Assembly: GCA_965214695.1 (NCBI GenBank)
Contig: CBDCCF010000001.1
Coordinates: 1 to 64,000 of the forward strand
Direction of reading: 5' to 3'
Origin: JAPOXR01 sp965214695
GTDB taxonomy: Bacteria > Pseudomonadota > Alphaproteobacteria > Rhodobacterales > Rhodobacteraceae
Length of the DNA stretch: 64,000 nt
This document shows, in pieces, positions 49,922 through 57,490 of the stretch (positions within the stretch are counted from its first letter, which is position 1; each line of letters opens with the position of its first letter). Made by a program: the position numbers and the translations under genes. The notes under the pieces are model-generated. The model was given only the letters and a program-made list of their open reading frames with translations. It had not been told where the DNA came from and ran no database searches.

Positions 49922-50851
49922 ATGCGCAAGGTTTCTTTTGTGGGCCGGCTGGCAGCGGCGGTGGCGGCGGCCGCGTTTTTTGTTTCCGGCTGCGATCATT
50001 ATATGCCATCCCATGCAGAGATGGATGGCCGCGCCACTATAGCGAGCCAGCAGGTTTCGAAGGCGGACCGTGCGGGCTACACGGTGGCGACGATCGAGAA
50101 GGCGTTGCGGCTCTACGACAGCAAAGGGCGAGAGGCGACGCTGGCTTATTATAACTCACGGGAGAGCGTAGACGGCGAATGGTATGTCATCATCGCGGAC
50201 GAGAACAAAGAGATTATCGCCCACCCCAATCCTGACGTACTGGGAGAAAGCCTGCTCGGCCCTATGGGGGTGGATTTCACCGGCTACCGGCACGGGGAAG
50301 CGATAGCGGGCGCGACCGAGGCGGGGAAGTGGGTGGACTATATCTTTTTCAATCCTGCCACGGGCAGGGATGAGTACAAGCATACGTGGGCGGTACGGCA
50401 CGATGGGCTGATTTTCGCCTCCGGCTGGTACCAGGTTTTGCCGACTCTGGCGCTGGCGGTCACCAAGGCGGAACCTGCCGAATACACGGTTGCGTTTGTT
50501 GAGCGGGCGGTGCGGTATTATAAGGCGCACGGGCGAGAAGAGGCGGTTGCGTTTTTCAGCTCTTCCGAGAGTGTGGACGGCGAGTGGTACGTGTTTATCA
50601 TCGACGGGAGTGGTCGGGTCATCGCCCATCCCGATCCGGAGATCATCGGGCGGGATTTGAAGGGAGATCTGGGGGTGGATTCGAGCGGCTATCGTTACGG
50701 CGAACTGGTACTGAGCGCGACGGAGGCGGGTTTGTGGGTCGATTATCTGTCGGCGTCGAATCCTACGAAGGACGGCTCGGAGGAGGAGGTAAAGCATACG
50801 TGGGTTGTGCGTTACGATGGCGTGATCATTGGGTCGGGGTGGTATGAGTAA
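49922..50851 (+). CDS. Double-Cache sensor lipoprotein
   Basis: A 309-residue exported protein. The signal ends in SGC (VAAAAFFVSGCDHY), so it is lipid-anchored. Two tandem Cache domains follow. The first is about 50-175 (GREATLAYYNSRESVDGEWY, IAHPNPDVLGESLLGPMGVD, YKHTWAVRHDGLIFASGWYQ). The second is about 185-309 with the same blocks (REEAVAFFSSSESVDGEWYV, IAHPDPEIIGRDLKGDLGVD, VKHTWVVRYDGVIIGSGWYE). Cache domains bind small extracellular molecules, usually in receptors. Here no kinase, cyclase or chemotaxis domain is attached, so it may be a binding protein. AAAGGAGGATCGTC precedes the ATG at 49922. Confidence 0.88.
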   Translation: MRKVSFVGRLAAAVAAAAFFVSGCDHYMPSHAEMDGRATIASQQVSKADRAGYTVATIEKALRLYDSKGREATLAYYNSRESVDGEWYVIIADENKEIIAHPNPDVLGESLLGPMGVDFTGYRHGEAIAGATEAGKWVDYIFFNPATGRDEYKHTWAVRHDGLIFASGWYQVLPTLALAVTKAEPAEYTVAFVERAVRYYKAHGREEAVAFFSSSESVDGEWYVFIIDGSGRVIAHPDPEIIGRDLKGDLGVDSSGYRYGELVLSATEAGLWVDYLSASNPTKDGSEEEVKHTWVVRYDGVIIGSGWYE

Positions 50852-50872
50852 GGGGTAGTTGATCCACGAAGG

Positions 50873-51150
50873 GGCAGGAAGAACACCTTTTTTGTCCACG
50901 GAGGGTCACGGAGAACATCTTTTTTGTCCGCGGAGGGCGCGGAGGGACGCGGAGAACACCGAGGGCGTATCGGGTTTTCTGTGCGCAGCTGCGCAGCCGT
51001 TCGCGGATCAGTCGCTTTTTACTCCCGCAAATCGCCGTTCGGACAGACGGCCACGAGCCCTTGAGACCTGGGCGCGTAGCAGCATGGCGCCGGCACTGCA
51101 GATATGTTCATCTGTAAATATATTCATGCATGACTTAATGCAACTTTTGG
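50873..51150. repeat. CGCGGAG dispersed repeat, copy C
   Basis: The most complete copy: several GTCCRCGGAGGG units, then GGTTTTCTGTGCGCAGCTGC, GCAAATCGCCGTTCGGACAG, GGCGCCGGCACTGCAGATAT and the tail ACATGACTT-type AT-rich end. Lies 3' of the Cache gene. Confidence 0.8.
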
Positions 51151-51417
51151 CATCCGCCTTCCAGCCACGCGTGTTGTCCTACGGATCGTGGTTGTTGCCC
51201 CTGCGTTAACCGGATGCGACGCATGAAGCCGGCGCAGACGGCTCTCTCTCAGGATTAGCATTGCGCGTCGCGAAGAAGCGGCGGCGAACTCGCGATGGCC
51301 TGTCCATTCCTGTAGTCCAGTTTCCCTTGGCATCCGATGCGTGCGGTGACCGGCAGGTAGTTGTCTCGGCCTGTAAGTGCTTTACACGGGTTAAACTTCA
51401 TACGGAGCTACCAAAAC

Positions 51418-51446
51418 TTGACAAGTATAATGATCATGTATACAAT
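51418..51446 (+). promoter_or_regulatory. Promoter with overlapping operator arm
   Basis: TTGACA at 51418-51423, a 17-base spacer, and TACAAT at 51441-51446. The -10 lies inside one arm of a 12-bp inverted repeat (CATGTATACAAT at 51435-51446, mirrored at 51677-51688). A strong sigma-70-like match. Confidence 0.65.
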
Positions 51447-51449
51447 TAG

Positions 51450-51650
51450 TTTCTTGAAAGGGATTTGATTCCTCTAATAGCCCCTTATCCTTGGCGGGGA
51501 GCCCCAAATTTCCGCTAGGGAGAAACCCGGGCAGCCCAGGGAAAGAGGCTGTAAATCCATGAAGGCTCCCGTCTGTCTTCATGGTGTATACGATACCGTC
51601 GCCCGCCAAGCGACACACAAAAGCCGCCAATTTGGCGGCTTTTGTGGTTT
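51450..51650 (+). ncRNA. Candidate structured RNA upstream of the prim-pol gene
   Basis: Between the promoter at 51418-51446 and a terminator at 51623-51643 lies a 200-base non-coding stretch with several nested stems. CTTGGCGGG (51490-51498) pairs with CCCGCCAAG (51602-51610). CCATGAAG (51557-51564) pairs with CTTCATGG (51577-51584) around a 12-base loop. Smaller C/G-rich stems fill the middle. It could be a regulatory RNA, attenuator or copy-control RNA for the replication gene that follows. Confidence 0.55.
51623..51643 (+). terminator. Intrinsic terminator
   Basis: GCCGCC, loop AATTT, GGCGGC, followed by TTTTG; flanking A/T pairs extend the stem to ten. It ends the candidate structured RNA. 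Confidence 0.75.
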
Positions 51651-51669
51651 TCAAGGGTATGGGTATAAT
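51642..51669 (+). promoter_or_regulatory. Possible promoter of the prim-pol gene
   Basis: TTGTGG at 51642-51647 and a perfect TATAAT at 51664-51669 with 16 bases between. The second inverted-repeat arm (ATTGTATACATG, 51677-51688) lies just after, where a repressor could block initiation. Confidence 0.5.
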
Positions 51670-51804
51670 AAAATCTATTGTATACATGCCGCCTGGCAAG
51701 CGGCGCAACATGGATCGACGGGAACCTCGTGAATCTCCATAGGACACAATCCCTATACTGTTTGCGTTTTCCTTGCCCCGCGGCCTATTGGTACGGGGGC
51801 AGGG

Positions 51805-52884
51805 ATGGACCGCGAGACGACGGCGGTTGGCCGCGGCCTGCGTTATGTTTTGGTGTCCGCGGCGGATAAGCGGCCGCTGGCGAACAGTTGGAAGCGTTGT
51901 ATCGCGACTGCTGAAGAGGTTGGCGCGGCGCGCGCTGATCCTGCTCAATTGCTCGGGCATGTTCCCTACGCGGCGGGCCTGCTGGTCGTGGATATTGACA
52001 CCGGCAAGGACCGGCCGGTCTGGTACTGGCGCGAGGCGGTGCGGGACCATTTGGGTGCGCCCTTGTGTGAGGCGCGGACGGGGTCGGGCGGGCTGCACCT
52101 GTATTACCGCTGCGATCAGCCGGTCGGTAACCGCTATTGGGAGGGCGGGGAGATTCGCTGTGCGAAGGGATATGCGGTCCTGTGGGATGAAGAAGCGGTG
52201 CTGGCGGCGCTTGAGCAGATCGATCTGGTCGAGCCGGTTGACGTTTCGCAATGGCCGATCCGCCACAAGACGGGGGGACGGCGGCGACGGACGAAAGGCT
52301 GGCCGGGCCAGACAGAACGGGTGCGATCGGCGTTGCGGGTCATCCCATGCCGGGAGGTCAGTTACGATGAGTGGCTGGCGGCCGGCATGGCGCTCCACTG
52401 CGGCGAGGCCGACGGCTGCGTTGATGACGGGTTGGGCCTGTGGCGCGCGTGGTCGGCGACCGATCCGGACCGTTACAGGGTTGGGGAATGCGCGGCAAAG
52501 TGGCGGGGTTTCGACGCTGAGGGCGGCCGTACGCTCGGCACTTTGTTCTGGCTGGCGAAACGGTATGGATGGAGGGGATGCCGGCGGCGCGGGCGGCGGA
52601 CTGGCAAGAGGAGCAGCCGGCCGCATCCGCTTTTGAATGCGCGCCAGGTGGCATTACTCGACATGCTGACCGCCCTTGCCACACCGGGAAAAAGCGGAAG
52701 GCTGACCATAACGGTTCTTCACCAGGTGCTGGCCGATCATTTCGGCTGCTGCCGCGAGACGATAGTGCGGGATTTCAAACATCTGAAGGCCTGCGGATAT
52801 GTGCGGACCGTGGGCCAGAGGATCGTTCGGGAGGCTGGCGGCGGTTTCGTTGTTGCGGAAATGGCGTCGCGAGCGCCTCCCTGA
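51805..52884 (+). CDS. Primase-polymerase (prim-pol) with PriCT_2 and winged helix
   Basis: A 359-residue replication protein of integrated plasmids and phages. Residues 10-150 form the bifunctional prim-pol domain: KRPLANSWKRC, the catalytic VVDIDTG (D63, D65) and GSGGLHLYYR (H98). Residues 170-260 match the PriCT_2 region (SALRVIPCREVSYDEWLAAGMAL, LWRAWSATDPDRYR, GTLFWLAKRYGW). The C-terminal 80 residues look like a winged helix (LTITVLHQVLADHFGCCRETIVRDFKHL). The core enzyme normally makes primers and extends them. No helicase domain is attached. It is the second replication gene set in the window, distinct from that at 25.7-29.6 kb. Confidence 0.88.
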   Translation: MDRETTAVGRGLRYVLVSAADKRPLANSWKRCIATAEEVGAARADPAQLLGHVPYAAGLLVVDIDTGKDRPVWYWREAVRDHLGAPLCEARTGSGGLHLYYRCDQPVGNRYWEGGEIRCAKGYAVLWDEEAVLAALEQIDLVEPVDVSQWPIRHKTGGRRRRTKGWPGQTERVRSALRVIPCREVSYDEWLAAGMALHCGEADGCVDDGLGLWRAWSATDPDRYRVGECAAKWRGFDAEGGRTLGTLFWLAKRYGWRGCRRRGRRTGKRSSRPHPLLNARQVALLDMLTALATPGKSGRLTITVLHQVLADHFGCCRETIVRDFKHLKACGYVRTVGQRIVREAGGGFVVAEMASRAPP

Positions 52885-53363
52885 CGGTTGTGGTTGGGGG
52901 ATGGACGGCTGGAATTGCGGGAAAGCGGCAGTCCCGCGCGGGACCAAACATAAGACCTGAAAAATCGCGGCCGCAAAAAAATGAGCTAGGAATTGACTAT
53001 CGATGGCAAGGGGCATATTCTTTGATGGTTCTCAAGACTATTTGGACTGCGGGCAGGAGAGAGCGGCTTATGGCCTGAACGCGATGGAAGAGGCCGGCGA
53101 TGGGGTGGAAACGGACAGACTCAAGCCCGGATTCCGGTTTGGTAGACTATGGCGCATGGCCGACGCGCTGCCGCGTTGAGGTCATCTCGATTTTGATGAG
53201 AACGAACTCTTTATCGATGGGCGTTCGTTGGTCGGAGGGGACCGGCTTGAAGAGGAGGCTGACGGAGGGGCCCGGAACGCGGGCGTCCACCCGGCGGTTG
53301 TCACCGGTCGCGTGCGCGGCGGCAGTTTGCGCACAGCGAGAGTAGTTTGGAGGAGAGAGATTG
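52885..53363. other. Intergenic region, nothing firm
   Basis: 479 bases. A plus-strand frame near 53160-53340 (HLDFDENELFIDGRSLVGGD) is suggestive but has no start and is broken by a stop at the left. No gene is called. Confidence 0.45.
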
Positions 53364-53672
53364 ATGATAGCGGCCGTCTCGGAGCGAGCTTCCGAACTGG
53401 AACAACTCTGCGTACTCCATCATGTTAAACGGCTGGACATGTTCGGCTCAGCCGCCTCAGGCGACCAGAGAGAGGACACCAACGATTTGGACTTTCTGGT
53501 CGAGTTCCAGACGTTACCCGCGGGGGCGTATGCCGATGCCTATTTTGGGCTGCTGGAGGCCCTGGAAACGCTGCTCGAAGGTCCTGTTGATCTTATTGTC
53601 GACTCGGCGATTCGGAATCCCTTCTTCCGGCAGCGCGTTGAAGAGACCAGGACATTACTTTATGCGGCTTGA
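53364..53672 (+). CDS. mntA: MntA-type nucleotidyltransferase antitoxin
   Basis: A 102-residue minimal nucleotidyltransferase. KRLDMFGSAASGDQREDTNDLDFLVEF carries the GS-x10-D-x-D signature of MNT domains, with GPVDLIVDSAI supplying the third acidic residue. MntA antitoxins inactivate their HepT partner by attaching AMP to a tyrosine next to the HEPN active site. The ATG at 53364 follows GGAGGAGAGAGATTG. The gene overlaps the HEPN gene downstream by 11 bases (ATG at 53662), the usual layout of these pairs. Confidence 0.9.
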   Translation: MIAAVSERASELEQLCVLHHVKRLDMFGSAASGDQREDTNDLDFLVEFQTLPAGAYADAYFGLLEALETLLEGPVDLIVDSAIRNPFFRQRVEETRTLLYAA

Positions 53673-54001
53673 GGTTAAGAAGTACCTGTTTGATATTCGT
53701 AGCGCAGCGGACCGGTTGGCTGAGTTTCTGGCCGGAAAGACATTCGCTGATTATCAACGCGATGCCATGCTGAGAGCGGCTGTAGAGCGCCAATTTGAGA
53801 TCATTGGCGAGGCGATCTCTCAACTCGCGCGGTTTGATGAGGAACTGGCAGCGCGCATCATCCACTTTCGACGCATTGTCGCTTTCCGCAATCCTGATAC
53901 ACGGATACGCCGATGTGGACGACGGGCTGGTGTGGGATGTGGTTGAGACGAACTTGCCCCTGCTTCGTCAGGAGGTTGAGAGACTGATAGACGAGGAATG
54001 A
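53662..54001 (+). pseudogene. hepT: HepT-type HEPN ribonuclease, frameshifted at the active site
   Basis: The first 75 codons read as a HepT: MRLEVKKYLFDIRSAADRLA, RDAMLRAAVERQFEIIGEAI, RIIHFRRIVAFRN. Just at the R-x4-H-x-Y catalytic motif the frame changes near 53890-53893. The expected ILIHGYADVDDGLVWDVVET and ending RQEVERLIDEE continue in another frame to the stop at 54001. Losing two bases (or gaining one) explains it. As sequenced the toxin is truncated and should be inactive. Either it is a real loss, leaving the antitoxin alone, or a sequencing error in this short stretch. Confidence 0.85.
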
Positions 54002-54374
54002 CATGCGTCTTTTCGTCAAGATCAGGCTGAAACGGTGGATCTCGACGCGGACTTGCACTATTGTGGAGTCCATCCGCCTGTTTCGCCGGGCGCGGCTAAT
54101 TCCGACACTGTGAGCAGTATCAATCCGTCTTTGGCGGCGGGAATGCCGGTCTCATCCACATCGCGGACTACCTGATTCTGTTCCATAATTTGGGAGACAT
54201 ATAGCTGGCTGGACGGTCAGGCCGCCCGCCGTTCCACGGGAAGAGACGTGGCGAGAATCCGAGCCACTGAGTCCTGGGCACGCACACGCAGCATTGCGCA
54301 CGACAGGCTGGCCTGGACGGGACTACCGGCTGAAGCCAGCCGACTAATGATGGCGACACATTCGGGTGCGCGAA
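54002..54374. other. Intergenic region, nothing firm
   Basis: 373 bases between the HepT relic and the PIN pair. A minus-strand frame of about 41 codons (near 54063-54188, MEQNQVVRDVDETGIPAAKD) is possible but unsupported by a family. Confidence 0.4.
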
Positions 54375-54605
54375 TTACGTTGTTTGGGTCGCTGCGGCGG
54401 GAGCCCTTGTCAGTGACAAGGGCTCCCGCCGCGTACTTGATTGCGGCGCCCCTGCCGGCTTCGCCTGTTGGCGGGCGTGCATATCCTCTGTGCGGTTGCG
54501 CCAGAATTCGAGTTCTTCTTCCCTTGACATGCCCTCGACGAGACGCCGAACGCGCTCTGCGTCGCGACGTTTCCAGGTCATGAACTCTGGTTCACGGTTC
54601 GTCAT
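54375..54605 (-). CDS. Small antitoxin-like partner of the PIN protein
   Basis: 76 residues, very basic and acidic in alternation: EPEFMTWKRRDAERVRRLVEGMSREEELEFWRNRTEDMHARQQ. This long charged helix resembles the small partners found next to PIN ribonuclease toxins. The C-terminal 30 residues are probably disordered. It begins inside the end of the PIN gene (14-base overlap), so it is translated second. The order toxin-antitoxin is reversed compared with VapBC. Function inferred from context. Confidence 0.6.
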   Translation of the reverse strand: MTNREPEFMTWKRRDAERVRRLVEGMSREEELEFWRNRTEDMHARQQAKPAGAPQSSTRREPLSLTRAPAAATQTT

Positions 54606-55062
54606 GTTGAACCACCTCCAGGGGAGAATGAATTGCTATTTGGCCATGGCCTCTGAGGATATTGACTGCGTTATATTTGCGAATCTTGTCAAAGTGAACG
54701 ATGTCCCTGAAATTCCAGCTCACGATGAGTTCACACCCAGCGACCGTTGCGATGGCGACGTGCAGCGCATCTGCCAGCGAATTTCTGGAAACGACACCAA
54801 GTTCGAGATAGGATGCCTGAAACTCCAGGGTCTCACTGGTGATTTGCTCAACGCGGGCTGTCTGGTCGTACGCTGCGAAAAGTTCCTGGACGACGTCAGG
54901 GGCAGATCTGATCTTTTCTTCGACGACGGGGGAGATCACCAGGACAAACTTCCCGGCATCTACTTCTTCAAAGAACCTCCTGCTGGGCGCGAAAAACTCT
55001 GCATCAAAAACGCCGCCGAAAACGGGCGTATCAGCGTAAACTCTTGGTTGCCGATGCTCCAC
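54592..55062 (-). CDS. PIN domain ribonuclease, probable toxin
   Basis: A 156-residue PIN domain protein. The order of acidic residues fits: RVYADTPVFGG (first Asp), VVEEKIRSAP and RNSLADALHVAIATVAG (the Asp in the middle). CELIVSWNFRDIVHFDKIR gives the last acidic position and the typical W-N-x-x-D-x-V segment. PIN toxins cut RNA (tRNA or rRNA sites), held in check by an antitoxin, here perhaps the overlapping ORF. It starts with ATG at 55062. The composition and length are normal for the family. Confidence 0.85.
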   Translation of the reverse strand: MEHRQPRVYADTPVFGGVFDAEFFAPSRRFFEEVDAGKFVLVISPVVEEKIRSAPDVVQELFAAYDQTARVEQITSETLEFQASYLELGVVSRNSLADALHVAIATVAGCELIVSWNFRDIVHFDKIRKYNAVNILRGHGQIAIHSPLEVVQHDEP

Positions 55063-55759
55063 AGTTGCGAAGACCTCTGATAGCGAGCAGACAGTTCATC
55101 AAGAATCGTACAAACGATAAACGCTGAGAAAGTTCCTGGTCAAACGATGAACCGGCAGGTTATGGCGTACAAGCGTGTCATTTGGTCAGACAGCCGCGTT
55201 CGTGGTGGTGTCGCCGGCGGCGAGGGTGTTTGTCTCTGGCGACGGCCATGGTTTTGGTGCGGTCGTGTCTGTCACAGATGGATTGCGTGCTGGGCGGTGC
55301 GAACGGGTATGTCCCGCTCCTCGGGGGCGGGAAGAACTGCGTTTTGTCCGCGGCGGGACGCGGAGAACAGAAAAAGCGCTTGGGGTTCTTTTTGCGTGAA
55401 TGGGCGGCTTTTGGCCTATTTGCTGCAATTTGTCAGAGAAAACAGTGATCGGACAGACGTCAACGAGCCCTGGTGTAAAGGCGCTCATAGCCGCTCTGCT
55501 CGCCTTTTTTGGGAGATTTGGGTTCCCAGACGTACAAACCCCTGAACGCCCGGTCTGCCGCCTCCATGCTTTGCTGGGGCATTTGTCAATGCCGGGGTAG
55601 ACGGTCAACAGGGCTATTGTTTTCCAAGGCCTGCGAAGGGCGCGCACGAGGGCGCCCCTAGCGGCGGTCATGGTCATTCCAGACAGTATGATCTTATGTG
55701 TATATATTACTATGTTAATAGATGCCGTGCCTGTATGATTGACACTGGCTGGCTGTGAC
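55063..55759. other. Non-coding region with repeat D
   Basis: 697 bases between the PIN gene and the hsdM remnant. Long frames on both strands are Arg/Pro-rich shadows. It holds CGCGGAG repeat copy D at 55318-55480 and an AT-rich stretch near 55690-55715 (ATGTGTATATATTACTATG). Confidence 0.5.
55318..55480. repeat. CGCGGAG dispersed repeat, copy D (diverged)
   Basis: TTTTGTCCGCGGCGGGACGC and GGAGAAC units, then a diverged middle and the conserved end TCGGACAGACGTCAACGAGC. Confidence 0.6.
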
Positions 55760-56159
55760 GAGCAGCGGACAGGACCGCGCTTTGCGGCAGGCTGCGGGAT
55801 TTGCGGGCGATCGGGAGACAGCAGCAGCTGCGGGCCAACTTCGAGGCCTACCTGGACGGGTTCTCGCCGAATGTACAGGAGATCCTGGAGAAGTTCAGGT
55901 TCCGCAACGAGGTCCGCGGCTGGTGGAGGGCGGCATCGAGGGCTTTCTATGGCGGGAGGTGCTGCCATATGCGGCGGACGCGTGGTATGTGCCGGGCAGC
56001 GTGAAGGTGGGGTACGAGATCAGCTTCACGCTCTATGTTTGCAGGCCGCAGCCGCTGCGGGTGCCGGAAGAGATCTGGGCCGATATACGGGCGCTGGAGC
56101 AGGAGGCGGAGGGGCTGTTGGCGGAGATCCGGGGCGGCATGAATTGCGTTCGCAATTGA
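55760..56159 (+). pseudogene. hsdM: Type I restriction methylase HsdM, internally deleted remnant
   Basis: Two pieces of HsdM are joined. The first, in the frame of 55801, reads RQQQLRANFEAYLDGFSPNV and QEILEKFRFRNE, an N-terminal half segment of HsdM. The second, in another frame, reads GFLWREVLPYAADAWYVPGS, VKVGYEISFTLYV and EEIWADIRALEQEAEGLLAE, the C-terminal end of HsdM. The whole catalytic part with NPPF is missing, several hundred codons. Neither piece can act as a methylase. No HsdS or HsdR is next to it. It is a scar of a type I restriction system in this defence island. Confidence 0.8.
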
Positions 56160-56246
56160 GAACTTGCGCTATACTGTACAGAGTTATCGACATGAGAGGT
56201 TCTGGTTTTTGGTGACACATACCATAGCAGATGTTCGGATATAGAC

Positions 56247-56651
56247 GTGCCGATACCATTTGAACTTACAATTGATCGAGCGCCTGTATCTCAACAGGCT
56301 CGTAGAAGGCGGCGTGTAAGGAACTGGACTCAGGAGGTGCGAAGCGTCGCTGAAAGAGAATGGAAAGATGAAGCGCCCGTTTCCGAAGAACTCATGGTGA
56401 CGATCACTTATTTCTACGACAGCACGCCCATGGATGTTGACAACATCCCCAAACCAATACTGGACGCATTGAAGGATCTGATCTTCTTTGATGACGCTCA
56501 GATAACGGATTTGCTTTGCCGAAAGAGGGTTCTGAGGCCCAGTTTTCAGACCCAGAATCTATCACCTGTCTTGCACCGGGCTCTCGGCCTGTCCAGACAG
56601 TTTGTTCATATCTTCGTGGAGGATGCGCCGGACCAGGAGGTGGTATCTTGA
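56247..56651 (+). CDS. RusA-like endodeoxyribonuclease
   Basis: A 134-residue RusA-family protein. The central motif MDVDNIPKPILDALKDLIFFDD carries the acidic residues (D63, D65, D73 and D82/D83) that bind metal in this family. The N-terminal basic patch ARRRRRVRNWTQEVR would contact DNA. RusA resolves Holliday junctions; phage versions also act on other branched DNA. The C-terminal 40 residues are less conserved. Its TGA is shared with the TTG start of the next gene, so the two must be co-translated, which suggests a joint function rather than an isolated phage relic. Confidence 0.85.
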   Translation: MPIPFELTIDRAPVSQQARRRRRVRNWTQEVRSVAEREWKDEAPVSEELMVTITYFYDSTPMDVDNIPKPILDALKDLIFFDDAQITDLLCRKRVLRPSFQTQNLSPVLHRALGLSRQFVHIFVEDAPDQEVVS

Positions 56652-57307
56652 TTGAAGACATTGAAATTCTGGAAAAGATATTTATCGCTAAGACAGCGGC
56701 CAAGTACCGCAGCCGGGGCTATGAAGTGGAGGAAGACTGCCCGTTGGAGTTCCTGCCTGGCTTTCGCTCCGATCTTGTTGCGCGCAAAGATGGCGATGTG
56801 AGGGTGATCGAAGTAAAGACCAGGACGTCTCTGGCGTTGACGAAGAAGTTGAATGAACTGGCCGAAATTTTGTATAGCAAGCCCGGTTGGAGCTATGACC
56901 TGCTTCTGGTGGGCGAACCGGAGAAACTGGAGTCGCCCGAGGGCGCGCAGCCGTTTGCGGAGGCGGAGATCCGGAAACGGCTTACCGAGGCGGAGGCCGT
57001 TCTTGAGAAGGGTTCGGGTGAGGCTGCCTATTTGCTGGTCTGGTCGGCTTGCGAGGCCGCTATTCGCAATTTGATCGGGACCGAAGGGATTGCCATCGCG
57101 CGCGTCACGACGGCGTCATACGTCCTCGATATGGCGGTCATGCACGGCATCATTTCGCGCGAGGACTACGACTATCTGACCGACATGATGAAGTATCGAA
57201 ACGCCATTGCCCACGGCTTTGATGTCAACGGGTTCAGCGACGAGAAGGTGACGGAGTTGATCGAGGTCGTTGTGCGGCTGCTGGATTCGGAGCCTGAACT
57301 GGTGTAG
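56648..57307 (+). CDS. PD-(D/E)XK nuclease fused to a HEPN domain
   Basis: 219 residues starting at the TTG at 56648, which overlaps the stop of the RusA-like gene. The N-terminal part (to about 90) resembles the AHJR-type restriction endonuclease fold: FLPGFRSDLVARKDGD, then VIEVKTRTS with D42, E55 and K57 as the catalytic set. After a coiled segment (EIRKRLTEAEAVLEKGSG), the C-terminal half is HEPN-like: AYLLVWSACEAAIRNLIG and MKYRNAIAHGF, with R184 and H189 as the R-x4-H active site. A DNA nuclease tied to an RNase domain and coupled to RusA is an unusual set. A defence or toxin role is inferred. Confidence 0.8.
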   Translation: MIEDIEILEKIFIAKTAAKYRSRGYEVEEDCPLEFLPGFRSDLVARKDGDVRVIEVKTRTSLALTKKLNELAEILYSKPGWSYDLLLVGEPEKLESPEGAQPFAEAEIRKRLTEAEAVLEKGSGEAAYLLVWSACEAAIRNLIGTEGIAIARVTTASYVLDMAVMHGIISREDYDYLTDMMKYRNAIAHGFDVNGFSDEKVTELIEVVVRLLDSEPELV

Positions 57308-57344
57308 CGGAAGCGGAAGGATGTCGGCATCGCGGGCGCTTCGT

Positions 57345-57490
57345 TCGCTTGGCCCGCCGCGAAGTGACGCGGAGAAAACCAAGGACGTATCGGATTTCTT
57401 GTGCACAGCTGCGCAACCGTTCGCGGATCAGTGGCACTTTTCCCTGCAAATCGCTGTTCAGACAGACGGCAACGGGCCCTAGAAACACTT
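57345..57490. repeat. CGCGGAG dispersed repeat, copy E
   Basis: GCCGCGAAGTGACGCGGAG, TATCGGATTTCTTGTGCACA, TTCGCGGATCAGTGGCACTT and CAGACAGACGGCAACGGGCC match copies B and C. It follows the REase-HEPN gene directly. Confidence 0.75.

Noticed and set aside
51391..52626. 411-codon minus-strand frame opposite the prim-pol gene
   Set aside because: Antisense shadow of a gene with clear catalytic motifs.
55186..55968. 260-codon minus-strand frame
   Set aside because: Runs across repeat D and the hsdM remnant with no motif; low-complexity composition.
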